The position numbers were made by a program, and so were the translations under genes. 64,000 nt of DNA. It comes from CAZYVD01 sp964651045. Lineage in GTDB: Bacteria > Zhuqueibacterota > QNDG01 > DSAB01. The DNA is taken from assembly GCA_964651045.1 (NCBI GenBank), contig CAZYVD010000006.1, positions 1 to 64,000 of the forward strand. Direction: 5' to 3'. Below are positions 43,406-52,026 of this stretch, piece by piece; within the stretch, counting starts at the first letter, position 1; every line of letters starts with the position of its first letter. The notes beneath the pieces are model-generated. The model saw only the letters and a list, made by a program, of their open reading frames with translations. It was not told the origin of the DNA and searched no databases.

Positions 43406-44197
43406 TCATGAATGCAGTTCTGAGAGTATATCAATAGAAATTTCGAATAACTCTTCAGGCGTAAATTTTTCCCCCTCATGTTCTGGCGGATCTGCATCCC
43501 ATGAATTTGCTGCGATTGAATCGTTTGCTATTAAAAGGGCAGCAATATTTTTTTTATAGAATTTCGCTATAGAGAACAGGGCAGATGATTCCATATCAAC
43601 GGCCAGACAGCCTTCACACTTGAGTCTTTTAATCTTCGAAGGAGTCTCTCTATAGGGTGCATCTGTTGTCCATACCTTTCCAATGCGATAATCTATCGAT
43701 CTTGAGGCAAATATATATTCTATCAAATCTGTTAAATGTTTTGAGGGGTATGAATATCGTTTTGGCTCCTCATAATGAAAAGATGTGCCCTCATCTCTAA
43801 CGGCTTCATTTGGTATTATGATTTCTCCCCTTTTAATGCTTTCATTTACTATTCCAGCTGGGCCAAAAGAGAGTATCCATTTCCCGCCAAGTGAGATTGT
43901 CTCATCCAGAAAACAGCCGCTTTGAGGTGCTCCAACGCCTGGATATATAAATGAGAATTTTTTACCGTTCTTCTCAAATATATAATAGGGATGTTTTTTG
44001 TTTATTTTATCAATTACTGCAGGCCTGTATTTATCCTTTATGTATCTATATATGTATGGGTAAAATCCGAATATACAATATTCTGGAAGAGTTATACTTT
44101 TGATTTTTGATTTTATGGTGCGAAATCGTATGAAATCGCTTGCCTTCAAGACAGATTTCTCATCAAGATCTGATTTTAAAAGTTCAATCTCTTTCAC
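43406..44197 (-). CDS. Nucleoside phosphorylase, second paralogue
   Basis: Same family as the gene at 1488-2258. It has SFGPAGIV in the phosphate/ribose loop region, VWTTDAPYRETPSK and AVDMESSALFSIA with the ribose-binding Met-Glu pair, plus an acidic C-terminal helix. The start is uncertain: the GTG at 44197 gives a 263-residue protein; a TTG at 44293 would add 32 mostly hydrophobic residues with no family counterpart. Neither has a strong ribosome site. It lies between two sigma-54-controlled envelope genes. Nucleoside specificity is unknown. Confidence 0.8.
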   Translation of the reverse strand: MKEIELLKSDLDEKSVLKASDFIRFRTIKSKIKSITLPEYCIFGFYPYIYRYIKDKYRPAVIDKINKKHPYYIFEKNGKKFSFIYPGVGAPQSGCFLDETISLGGKWILSFGPAGIVNESIKRGEIIIPNEAVRDEGTSFHYEEPKRYSYPSKHLTDLIEYIFASRSIDYRIGKVWTTDAPYRETPSKIKRLKCEGCLAVDMESSALFSIAKFYKKNIAALLIANDSIAANSWDADPPEHEGEKFTPEELFEISIDILSELHS

Positions 44198-44337
44198 GAG
44201 ATTAATCCATATTAAATTTACATATAAGATAAATAAATTGATTGTGAAGCACAAGAAGGAATTTAAATCACAATAGTACGATTTCACTTGCAAAATTCAT
44301 TAATATGATATATATTTTTTTCCCGTAAAATGTGATA

Positions 44338-44357
44338 AATAATCGGCCAGGATTATT
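44338..44357. promoter_or_regulatory. Inverted repeat, possible activator site
   Basis: AATAATC (44338-44344) and GATTATT (44351-44357) are perfect inverted copies around GGCCAG. The centre lies about 117 bases upstream of the expected sigma-54 start at about 44464. Confidence 0.45.
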
Positions 44358-44437
44358 ATAATACTAACAGAACAGGAGGATCGCTTAACATATTGTACTA
44401 TAATTACTTAGCATTAATAAAAAAATTTTTTATTTTC

Positions 44438-44453
44438 TGGCAATATATTTGCA
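44438..44453 (+). promoter_or_regulatory. Sigma-54 promoter of the barrel-TPR gene
   Basis: TGGCAA-N5-TTGCA with GG (44439-44440) and GC (44451-44452) spaced by 10. The expected start near 44464 leaves a 30-base leader with GGGAGG before the ATG. Confidence 0.75.
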
Positions 44454-44493
44454 TAATTAATAACGAATCGATTTATGCCTGTGGGAGGATATT

Positions 44494-45846
44494 ATGAATT
44501 TCAAGAGTGGTATTTTAATTTTCTTCTTTTTGCTGATTCCATTCTACCTTAATGCGCAGAATTTTTTTGATAAAATTACCCATCCAGATGAATTTGGTGT
44601 TGGGTTTGTCGCTACACACCAGGATGGCCTTGGAGCGACAACGGCGGCTGGTCCTGGCGGTGAGATATTTTTAAAATATAATATTTCACCAAGAGTATTT
44701 TTTACCTTTGGCGGTGGAATAAGTACAATAACAGATGAGCTATTGAAATCTAACACTTTTACTACAACCCTTCTACCAAATGTTGAATTAAAACTCGGTG
44801 TAAATCTAATCAGATATGGTAATTTTAAGCCGTTTATTTTTGGTGGATTACACGCTTTTGGTTGGAAATCCACCGTAACTGTTGCTACTATATCGAGTTC
44901 GACCGGTCCATATTACGATGGAGGTGTAATTATTGGTGGTGGTGCAAGTTTACGAGTAAACGATAAATTATCTATTTTTGCAAGCGGTGATTATCGGTAT
45001 AATTTAACAGCTTCTGTTGATCCTAAACCGCAGTATTATACTGCAAAAGGTGGAATATCATACGCCATGGGTTACCAGCCATCGGTTAAAAAGGAGGAGA
45101 TAGAGTATCCACTGAATAAGGATGAACTTGTACTTGAGGATCTGTTTAAGGAAGAAAAGAGTGGGGATGTAACTAAAGAGGATCAGGATGCACTTTCACT
45201 GCTTTTCCAGTCAGAGACAGATACAGAGACGGCTGCTGCTACCGAAGAGGGTTATTATGATAATACTCTTCCCACAAAGAGTTATCCAAATACAGAAATT
45301 GGCAAGTTAATGGAAACAATAGATGATTTAAAGTCCACAATAGAGAAGCGTGAAAAACAGATTATGGAACTCCAGGATCAGGTGAGAGCAAACGAAAAAG
45401 CAATAGCTGAAATAACAAGGAGAAGCGCTGTCCAGTATACAACAGGTTCTTCAGGATCGTTTGGAGTAGAAGATACAGAAATGTTCAAACAGAGATACAA
45501 GCTTGGACTTCAAAATTTTTATAACAAAAATTTTAATGAGGCAATAAAGATTTTCAGTTCACTTTTGAGTTCTAATCCAGATCATAGATTGGCAAGCAAT
45601 TGTCAGTACTGGATCGGTGAATGCTACAATGCAATGAAAGATTATAGAAAGGCTATTGAAGCATTTACGCAAGTACTAAATTACAGATATTCATATAAAC
45701 TCGATGATGCTTTATTGATGAGCGGAATCTGCAACCTTAAGATTGGAAATAGGATTACAGCAAGAGAAAAATTCCAGGAGCTGCTCAGCAGATTTCCTGA
45801 AAGCGAATATGCACCAAAGGCAATAAGATATCTTGGAAGATTGTAG
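44494..45846 (+). CDS. Outer-membrane barrel fused to coiled coil and CpoB-like TPR
   Basis: A signal peptide (about 1-21, ending LNA-QN) is followed by an OmpA-like beta-barrel (about 25-190), an acidic linker, a coiled coil (about 270-310: LMETIDDLKSTIEKREKQI) and three TPR units (about 335-450) of the YbgF/CpoB type (YKLGLQNFYNKNFNEAI, YWIGECYNAMKDYRKAI, DALLMSGICNLKIGN). CpoB normally is a separate periplasmic protein that coordinates outer-membrane constriction and peptidoglycan synthesis with Tol-Pal. Here the same C-terminal layout is tethered to a barrel. A sigma-54 promoter lies upstream and a strong terminator downstream, so it is monocistronic. Confidence 0.75.
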   Translation: MNFKSGILIFFFLLIPFYLNAQNFFDKITHPDEFGVGFVATHQDGLGATTAAGPGGEIFLKYNISPRVFFTFGGGISTITDELLKSNTFTTTLLPNVELKLGVNLIRYGNFKPFIFGGLHAFGWKSTVTVATISSSTGPYYDGGVIIGGGASLRVNDKLSIFASGDYRYNLTASVDPKPQYYTAKGGISYAMGYQPSVKKEEIEYPLNKDELVLEDLFKEEKSGDVTKEDQDALSLLFQSETDTETAAATEEGYYDNTLPTKSYPNTEIGKLMETIDDLKSTIEKREKQIMELQDQVRANEKAIAEITRRSAVQYTTGSSGSFGVEDTEMFKQRYKLGLQNFYNKNFNEAIKIFSSLLSSNPDHRLASNCQYWIGECYNAMKDYRKAIEAFTQVLNYRYSYKLDDALLMSGICNLKIGNRITAREKFQELLSRFPESEYAPKAIRYLGRL

Positions 45847-45869
45847 TTTAGAATAACAAGAGACAGGAG

Positions 45870-45902
45870 AGGCCGTAAAAGTAAATTTTACGGCCTTTTT
45901 TA
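45870..45902 (+). terminator. Rho-independent terminator after the barrel-TPR gene
   Basis: AGGCCGTAAAA (45870-45880) and TTTTACGGCCT (45886-45896) form an 11-bp perfect stem with a 5-base loop, followed directly by a T tract. Confidence 0.95.
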
Positions 45903-45903
45903 A

Positions 45904-46480
45904 TTAAATCCTTTTCAATACAATCAAGGCAGTATCATCCATTTGAGGAGAATCTCCTCTGTGAATTTTCAGAGATTTAATGATTGAGTCAAAAATTTCA
46001 TTTGCTGGATTATCTCTATTTAAAATGATCGTTTCAAGGAGTCTGTGCTCTCCGAAAACTACTCTTATTCTGGGTTTAGTGCATCTGCTACTCCATCGGT
46101 GTAGATGATCTAAGCCATTTAAAAAACAGTTGTCTCATCTGGATATATTAGGATTTTCTTTTAGAAGGAGCTTTTTCTGAATAATCGAGGCAAGACGATT
46201 CTCTCCTGCATGCGTAGAAGCGGTTGTTCCTCTTTGTATAGTCGGGCATTTTCAATTATCTGAGCAGATTGAGCAGCAATGATGGAGAGTATTCTTTGAT
46301 CGTCACTTGTAAATTTTAATCCATACTTCTCATTTATTACGGTAAGAATTGGTATTAACTCTGATTTAAGAATCGATGGTACACAGATTAAGGATTTTAT
46401 TAAATCATTCCAATCTATCCCTATGCTAGTTTCAATTTTTCATTTTCACGAAGAAATTTATTTATCTATTGTGTCATGCT
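45904..46480 (-). pseudogene. Decayed GAF-PP2C (RsbU/SpoIIE-type) serine phosphatase gene
   Basis: There is no intact frame of useful length, but the minus strand carries ordered remnants of one protein. A GAF-domain end reads ...EKYGLKFTSDDQRILS then IIAAQSAQIIENARLYKEE. The linker helix is RLASIIQKKLLLKENP, in another frame. The PP2C core fragment YTDGVADALNPE ends in a stop, then in a shifted frame come FGEHRLLETI and the phosphatase end GDSPQMDDTALIVLKRI with its stop at 45904-45906. An N-terminal helix FLRENEKLKLA is recognisable near 46470. At least three frame changes and a large deletion between linker and YTDGV are needed. This was probably a signal-controlled anti-sigma-antagonist phosphatase, now dead. 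Confidence 0.75.
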
Positions 46481-46498
46481 GGCATTTAAAAAATGTAA

Positions 46499-47302
46499 TT
46501 AACCTTTATTAACTCCACCAGTCGATTTAAATTCTTCTTCCCATTTTTTATCGCTCTCCCTTTTCTTTTTATATCCTAATACGGCTATCCATATGCTGAT
46601 TTCATATAAGAATATTAATGGGAATGCCATTAACAGTTGACTGAGGGGGTCTGGAGGTGTAACAATTGCACCAAAAATAAAGATCAGCACTATTGCATAT
46701 TTGCGATATTTTCTCATAAAAGTGGGTTTTAATATGCCTGTGCGAGAAAATACGAATGATAGTATTGGAAGTTCAAATATAAGCCCGGATACCAGAATCA
46801 GTCGAAGTACGAAGCTCATATACTCGTTTATGTTTATTGTGGCTTCGATTGTTTCTGTCCCCATGCTGAATAGAAATGGAAGAACCGTGGGTATCAAAAT
46901 AAAGTATGCAAAGCAGAGTCCAACAAGGAAGCAGAATGTGGTTACCAGAAGAGAGGGAAGAAAAAACTTTTTTTCCTTTGGCAGAAGACCTGGTGAAATA
47001 AATTTCCATATCTGATAAAAAATTACTGGAAGGGATACTATTATTCCCGATACTAATGCTATCTGCATTCTGACCATAAGCATTCCTGTAGGTTTGAGGA
47101 ATATGAGTTTTGCAGGCTCTCTTAATCTGTCGTTGGGGAGTGTCAGAAGTTTCAGCACCTTTCCAGTAAAAGGGAATGACACAAATGTGAACAATGCAAC
47201 AGAGCCGAGACTCTTTAGTATGCGCCATCTCAGCTCTTCGAGGTGATCGAGAAAGGGCATCTCAATTTTATTGTATTCATGTTTTTTTTCTTTCCGTCTC
47301 AT
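46499..47302 (-). CDS. tatC: Sec-independent translocase TatC
   Basis: The polytopic receptor that binds twin-arginine signal peptides. The conserved MPFLDHLEELR at residues 15-25, six hydrophobic segments, the periplasmic FYQIWKFISPGLLPKEKKF block and the PPDPLSQLLMAFP segment identify it. A 14-residue basic N-terminal extension could be shortened if Met15 is the real start; neither start has a strong ribosome site. It follows rnfA by 9 bp, in the place where rnfB often sits. The two TatA-like genes are at 40.2-40.7 kb. Confidence 0.95.
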   Translation of the reverse strand: MRRKEKKHEYNKIEMPFLDHLEELRWRILKSLGSVALFTFVSFPFTGKVLKLLTLPNDRLREPAKLIFLKPTGMLMVRMQIALVSGIIVSLPVIFYQIWKFISPGLLPKEKKFFLPSLLVTTFCFLVGLCFAYFILIPTVLPFLFSMGTETIEATININEYMSFVLRLILVSGLIFELPILSFVFSRTGILKPTFMRKYRKYAIVLIFIFGAIVTPPDPLSQLLMAFPLIFLYEISIWIAVLGYKKKRESDKKWEEEFKSTGGVNKG

Positions 47303-47311
47303 TATAAATAA

Positions 47312-47947
47312 TTACACTTTTAGCCCAGAAAATCCAAAGAATGCGAGTGACATACAGCCGGCCATGATAAAAGCAATTGGAGCTCCACGCATTGCTTTTG
47401 GGACCCTGGCCAGTTCGAGCCTCTCTCGAAGGCCTGCCATGAGGATAAGTGCAAGCGTGAATCCGATACCAGAAGTAAATCCATTTACTATGCTTTGAAT
47501 GAAGCCATATTCTGAATCGATATTCAGCAGCGATACTCCGAGTACGGCACAGTTTGTTGTTATTAGAGGCAGGTAGATTCCGAGCGACCTGTACAGTCCT
47601 GGACTTATCTTCTGTATGACCATTTCTACAAATTGAACAAGTGCGGCAATAACAAGAATAAAAGAGATTGTTCTAAGAAATGTCAAATCTGGTGGTGAAC
47701 CATTACCTTTTAAAAAGATTTTATAAATAATATTGTTGGAACTCGGAACGAGGCAGTAGTTGTATATACCCCATGTTGCCATGGAGGCCATTGTCATTAC
47801 AAAGATTACAGCCATTCCCATTCCGAGTGCAGAATCGAGCTGTTTTGATACGCCAATGTATGGACAAATTCCTAAAAATTTTGAAAGTACAAAATTTGAT
47901 ACAAATATGGCTCCGATTGCAATTATGATTAGAGATTGAAATTCCAT
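47312..47947 (-). CDS. rnfA: Rnf complex subunit RnfA
   Basis: A membrane subunit of the Rnf complex, which couples ferredoxin:NAD oxidoreduction to sodium or proton transport. Six helices and the blocks FVLSKFLGICPYIGVSK, PLITTNCAVLGVSLLN and the PKAMRGAPIAFI segment are typical. It is homologous to the adjacent RnfE; the pair is inversely inserted and holds an iron-sulfur centre in known structures. GAGAGGT precedes the ATG, and it starts 2 bp after rnfE. Confidence 0.95.
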   Translation of the reverse strand: MEFQSLIIIAIGAIFVSNFVLSKFLGICPYIGVSKQLDSALGMGMAVIFVMTMASMATWGIYNYCLVPSSNNIIYKIFLKGNGSPPDLTFLRTISFILVIAALVQFVEMVIQKISPGLYRSLGIYLPLITTNCAVLGVSLLNIDSEYGFIQSIVNGFTSGIGFTLALILMAGLRERLELARVPKAMRGAPIAFIMAGCMSLAFFGFSGLKV

Positions 47948-47949
47948 TT

Positions 47950-48555
47950 TTAACCTCTCAAATTGTTTTTACGATTTTCGATCCAATTGAAAAATCCCAT
48001 TAAGAAACCGATTGTAAGAAATGCTCCTGGTGCCAATATCATGAGTAGAGCAGGCTGAAAGTTCTGGCAAAATACTGTTATTCCCAGCCATGAGCCGTTT
48101 CCAAGTATTTCCCTGAATGTGGCAATTGTAATGAGGGCAAGGGTAAATCCTATGCCCATACCAAGACCATCCAAGATTGATAAAAATAGGCTATTTTTGC
48201 TTGCAAAGGCTTCGGCTCGTCCAAGAATAATACAATTAACAACTATGAGAGGAATAAAGATTCCTAGAGATTTGTGAAGTGCTGGTGCAAAGGCTGCCAT
48301 TGTGAGTTCTACTATTGTAACAAATGTAGCGATGATCGTTATGAATATTGGTATTCGAATCTTTTCTGGCACCAATTTTCTTATTATTGAAATCACAGAA
48401 TTGGAACCAAGGAGGACAAAGGTTGCCGCGCTTCCCATTCCGATAGCGTTTTCAACAGAATTTGAAACTGCAAGTACAGGGCAAAGGCCCAGCATGAGCC
48501 TGAACACCGGGTTGCTCTTTGCTATTCCCTTTGAAAATTCCTTCCATACAGACAT
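47950..48555 (-). CDS. rnfE: Rnf complex subunit RnfE
   Basis: Polytopic Rnf subunit paralogous to RnfA. The blocks FSKGIAKSNPVFRLMLGLCP, FIPLIVVNCIILGRAEAFA and GNGSWLGITVF mark RnfE rather than RnfA or the NqrD homologue. Length 201. GGAG precedes the ATG. It lies in the order C-D-G-E-A. Confidence 0.95.
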   Translation of the reverse strand: MSVWKEFSKGIAKSNPVFRLMLGLCPVLAVSNSVENAIGMGSAATFVLLGSNSVISIIRKLVPEKIRIPIFITIIATFVTIVELTMAAFAPALHKSLGIFIPLIVVNCIILGRAEAFASKNSLFLSILDGLGMGIGFTLALITIATFREILGNGSWLGITVFCQNFQPALLMILAPGAFLTIGFLMGFFNWIENRKNNLRG

Positions 48556-48584
48556 ATCATCTCCTCATCAAATATATTATATTG

Positions 48585-49160
48585 TTAATTTCGTTTTCTT
48601 ATTCTATTTAGAAAGTTTGTTACACTGTCTCTGACTGCATCAGTGATGGCTCTTGAAGTGATAGTTGCTCCTGTTATCGATTCGATGGTTCCGCCATCCT
48701 TATCGACAGCAATAGTTGCTGCATCCATTCCGGCAAATTGTGCCTGAAACCATGGTGTAGATTCGCCCTTACGAATTTCTTCGCACTTTGTTCCCAACCC
48801 TGGAGTCTCTTTCTGAGAGAGAACGTTTATCGCCAATATTCTACCGGTAGAATCAAAACCAACCACTGCTCTGATCTTACTGGAATATCCGGTTGCAACT
48901 ACAGGAAGTGCATATCCGATAAACTCTTTTTTATCTTTATCTCTATATCCCTCATAGTAGACAGATTGATCTCGATTATCAACTGGAATAATAATGCCGT
49001 TCTCTGTTCCAGAAAGCACGATCGATAGTGAAAGATCTAGTGCTTTCTTTTCCTGCTCCAGAATTCTGGGTTTTGTGATGTTGTTCACCCATGATAGCGA
49101 TCCAGCACCGATTAGTGTAACGAGCATTAAAATAAATCCGAATTTTATGATTTCTTTCAT
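48585..49160 (-). CDS. rnfG: Rnf complex subunit RnfG
   Basis: Periplasm-facing flavoprotein subunit with one N-terminal helix. The threonine that covalently binds FMN lies in the motif ESITGATITS near the C-terminus. QKETPGLGTKCEEI is the family middle block. The ATG at 49160 is preferred; a TTG at 49178 lies inside the rnfD end and its ribosome site. Tight packing (4 bp after the rnfD stop) indicates one transcript. Confidence 0.9.
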   Translation of the reverse strand: MKEIIKFGFILMLVTLIGAGSLSWVNNITKPRILEQEKKALDLSLSIVLSGTENGIIIPVDNRDQSVYYEGYRDKDKKEFIGYALPVVATGYSSKIRAVVGFDSTGRILAINVLSQKETPGLGTKCEEIRKGESTPWFQAQFAGMDAATIAVDKDGGTIESITGATITSRAITDAVRDSVTNFLNRIRKRN

Positions 49161-49164
49161 AGAA

Positions 49165-50190
49165 TTATTTACCTCCAAATACTTTTGGCTTGGTATAACG
49201 ATCGAGAAGGGGTGTGGTTAAATTCATCAGCAAAATAGAATATGATACTCCCTCAGGATATCCACCCCATAGTCGAATGATTACTGTCAATATTCCGCAT
49301 CCAGTGCCAAAGATGAGTCTGCCTTTGAATGTAACAGGTGTTGTTACCATGTCTGTTGCCATAAAAAATGCACCCAAGATTAATCCGCCAGAAAGAATGT
49401 GAAAGAGTGGATTGCCAGTAAACATTCCTTCTGTTCCTCCAAATATCCATGTAAGCAGGGCTACGGTTCCAATATAGGAGAAAGGAATTTTCCATCCTAT
49501 TATTCTTTTATACATGAGGATAAAGGCTCCTATAAGAAGAAGCAGAACAGATGTTTCTCCAATACATCCTCCAACTTTTCCAAGAAAAAGATTTCCACTA
49601 GAACCGTACAGCTGGGATATAGCCTGAGCAGCCTCTGTAACTTTTTCAGTTGAAAATTCAGATCCGTGGATCAGAATTTCTCTGCTGTGTTTAAAGACAT
49701 TTAATGGGGTTGCAGTTGTGAGTGCATCGATTCCAGAAAGTGTTCCACCAGCTGGAATTGTTTTAAATACTGTCATATTTATTGGCCATGATGCCATTAG
49801 AAATGCCCTACCAATCAGGGCAGGATTCATTGGATTGTAACCGAGTCCGCCGAAAGCCATCTTGCCCACTGTTATACCTACGAAACTACCAATTGCAGGG
49901 AGCCAGAGCGGAACCTCTGGAGGAAGGTTGTAGGCAAGCAGGATTCCAGTAATTATTGCGCTTCCATCAAACACCCCAACAGGACGTTTCATAATGAGCT
50001 GGCAGACCAGTTCTGTTAACATTGCAGAAGCAACAGAGATTGAAATTACCCAGATGACTCTGACACCAAAGAGATATACTGCTCCGGCACCGGCTGGAAG
50101 TAATGATAAGACTACCCAGTACATAATTTTTGGAACAGAATCTCTGTCTTTGATGTGGGGAGAAGAAGATATAAAGAAACTTTTATCCAT
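49165..50190 (-). CDS. rnfD: Rnf complex subunit RnfD
   Basis: Membrane flavoprotein subunit (341 aa, about 9-10 helices). The FMN-threonine region reads DALTTATPLN. GLGYNPMNPALIGRAFLMASWP, the ATDMVTTPVT block and GGYPEGVSYSILLMN are diagnostic. The ribosome site GGAGG lies 10 bases ahead of the ATG, 26 bp after rnfC. Confidence 0.95.
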   Translation of the reverse strand: MDKSFFISSSPHIKDRDSVPKIMYWVVLSLLPAGAGAVYLFGVRVIWVISISVASAMLTELVCQLIMKRPVGVFDGSAIITGILLAYNLPPEVPLWLPAIGSFVGITVGKMAFGGLGYNPMNPALIGRAFLMASWPINMTVFKTIPAGGTLSGIDALTTATPLNVFKHSREILIHGSEFSTEKVTEAAQAISQLYGSSGNLFLGKVGGCIGETSVLLLLIGAFILMYKRIIGWKIPFSYIGTVALLTWIFGGTEGMFTGNPLFHILSGGLILGAFFMATDMVTTPVTFKGRLIFGTGCGILTVIIRLWGGYPEGVSYSILLMNLTTPLLDRYTKPKVFGGK

Positions 50191-50216
50191 ATGAACAGAT
50201 CCTCCAATATGGTTTT

Positions 50217-51545
50217 TTATGAAGCCTCATTTGCAATTTTGTTGTATTGTGCCTTACCGAATTTTATCCAGTGGACAAGATTTCTCTTTGCAGGACAGAT
50301 GAAGCTACACGTACCGCATTCAATACAATCGAGAAGGCCCATTGATCTTGCCTCATCATATCTGCCATATTCCACATAGGTTGCAATATGATTTGGCATG
50401 ATTCTCATAGGGCAGACATCTACACATCGTGCACAGCAGATGCATACTCCCTCGGGTTTAAGATCACTATCTTTTTTCCCCAGTACTAATATTCCAGAAG
50501 TACCTTTGATTACTGGTACTTCATCTGTCACCTGAGATATGCCCATCATTGGGCCGCCGTTTATCAATTTTCCGGCAGTCTCGCTATACCCACCACAGAA
50601 GTCGATAAGATTTTTAAATGGTGTTCCGATTCGGACGAGTAGATTTTTAGGAGTCTTTATTCCAGGGCCTGTTACTGTCACGACCCGTTCTATAAGTGGC
50701 TTATTTGATGATACTGCATCATATATTGCTAAAGATGTGCCGACATTATGCACAAGACAGCCTACATCCATTGGAAGCTTTCCAGGAGGAACTTCGCGTC
50801 CGGTAAGAGCTTTTATCAACTGTTTCTCTGCACCCTGTGGATATTTCACGTTTAGAGAAACAACAGAGATAGATTTCGTTGAAGCGGTCTTGGCCCTCAT
50901 TATTTTTATTGCATCCTGTTTGTTTTTTTCTATCCCGATGATTGCCCTTTTTAAATTGAGAATTTTCATTATGATTTTCAGCCCCTTTAATATTTCATCT
51001 GTCCTTTCCAGCATGAGACGGTGGTCACTGGTCAGATATGGTTCACATTCTGCACCATTCAATATAAATATATCGACTGGTTTATCTTTTGGAGGTGAGA
51101 GTTTTACATGGGTTGGAAATGCTGCTCCACCCATACCTGCAAGTCCAGCCTTCTGTATTCGGTTCTTCATATCATCGACCGATAATTTCATATAATCTTT
51201 ATCGAACTTAATCGAGCTAACCCATTTGTCATTTCCGTCACTCTCGATAACAACAGAGAGAACATCTGTACCAAGCGGGTGAGGCCTTGGTTCTACAGCA
51301 GTAACTGTTCCAGAGATAGATGCGTGTGGTGGAACAGAAACAAATGAGTTACACTTTCCAACAGGTTGACCGGTTTTTACACTATCTCCCTTTTGTACGA
51401 TTGGTTCTGCAGGAGAACCTATGTGTTGCTGCAGAGGAATAATAACCTTCTCAGGAAGGGGCATTGTTTCAATTTTTTTGTTCTCTGTAAGATCTTTTTC
51501 TTCAGGTGGATGCGCACCCCCTCGAAAAGTTTTCCTTCTCAACAT
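50217..51545 (-). CDS. rnfC: Rnf complex subunit RnfC
   Basis: Cytoplasmic NADH/ferredoxin-facing subunit. The N-terminal barrel-sandwich region is followed by a nucleotide-binding domain (AGMGGAAFPTHVK) and two 4Fe-4S motifs: C-x2-C-x2-C-x3-C in CICCARCVDVCP, and CIECGTCSFICP. Length 442 is standard and no N-terminal or C-terminal fusion is seen. It leads the rnf cluster; nrdR ends 10 bp upstream, so the genes are probably cotranscribed. RnfB, the ferredoxin-accepting subunit, is not encoded on either side. Confidence 0.95.
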   Translation of the reverse strand: MLRRKTFRGGAHPPEEKDLTENKKIETMPLPEKVIIPLQQHIGSPAEPIVQKGDSVKTGQPVGKCNSFVSVPPHASISGTVTAVEPRPHPLGTDVLSVVIESDGNDKWVSSIKFDKDYMKLSVDDMKNRIQKAGLAGMGGAAFPTHVKLSPPKDKPVDIFILNGAECEPYLTSDHRLMLERTDEILKGLKIIMKILNLKRAIIGIEKNKQDAIKIMRAKTASTKSISVVSLNVKYPQGAEKQLIKALTGREVPPGKLPMDVGCLVHNVGTSLAIYDAVSSNKPLIERVVTVTGPGIKTPKNLLVRIGTPFKNLIDFCGGYSETAGKLINGGPMMGISQVTDEVPVIKGTSGILVLGKKDSDLKPEGVCICCARCVDVCPMRIMPNHIATYVEYGRYDEARSMGLLDCIECGTCSFICPAKRNLVHWIKFGKAQYNKIANEAS

Positions 51546-51555
51546 GGAGACTCCT

Positions 51556-52026
51556 TCATTTTGAATTTAACTTTTTTGATTCTGAAAGTTCTTTCAATTC
51601 CTTGAGAAATTCTTCCTTGTCTTTAAATTTTCTATAAACAGATGCAAATCTTACATATGCTACTTCGTCGATTTCCTGAAGATGTCTTGATACAAGTTCG
51701 CCTATAGTGCGGCTGTCTATCTCCTTTACAAATTCGGAGTTTATTTCAGATTCTATCTTTTGTACTATCTCCTCTATTTTTTCAATCGATATTGGACGTT
51801 TATTACATGCTATTTCTATTCCTCGCATAAGTTTTTTCCGATCATATTTCTCACGCCTTCCATCCGACTTTATAACATAAATCGATTTATCTTCAACTTC
51901 TTCAATTGTGATAAATTTTTTTCCGCACTCAGTACACAGTCGTCTTCTTCGTATTACCCTTCCACTGAATCGTGATCTTGAATCCACAACCCTGTCGTTA
52001 TCTTTTCCGCAGTATGGGCATCTCAT
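51556..52026 (-). CDS. nrdR: Transcriptional repressor NrdR
   Basis: Represses ribonucleotide reductase genes according to ATP/dATP. The N-terminal zinc ribbon MRCPYCGKDNDRVVDSR with its second pair CTECG and the ATP-cone domain (VIKSDGRREKYDRKKL) are complete. Length 156. The ATG overlaps the deaminase stop by 4 bp. Its grouping with dCMP deaminase and glyA fits deoxynucleotide metabolism. Confidence 0.95.
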   Translation of the reverse strand: MRCPYCGKDNDRVVDSRSRFSGRVIRRRRLCTECGKKFITIEEVEDKSIYVIKSDGRREKYDRKKLMRGIEIACNKRPISIEKIEEIVQKIESEINSEFVKEIDSRTIGELVSRHLQEIDEVAYVRFASVYRKFKDKEEFLKELKELSESKKLNSK

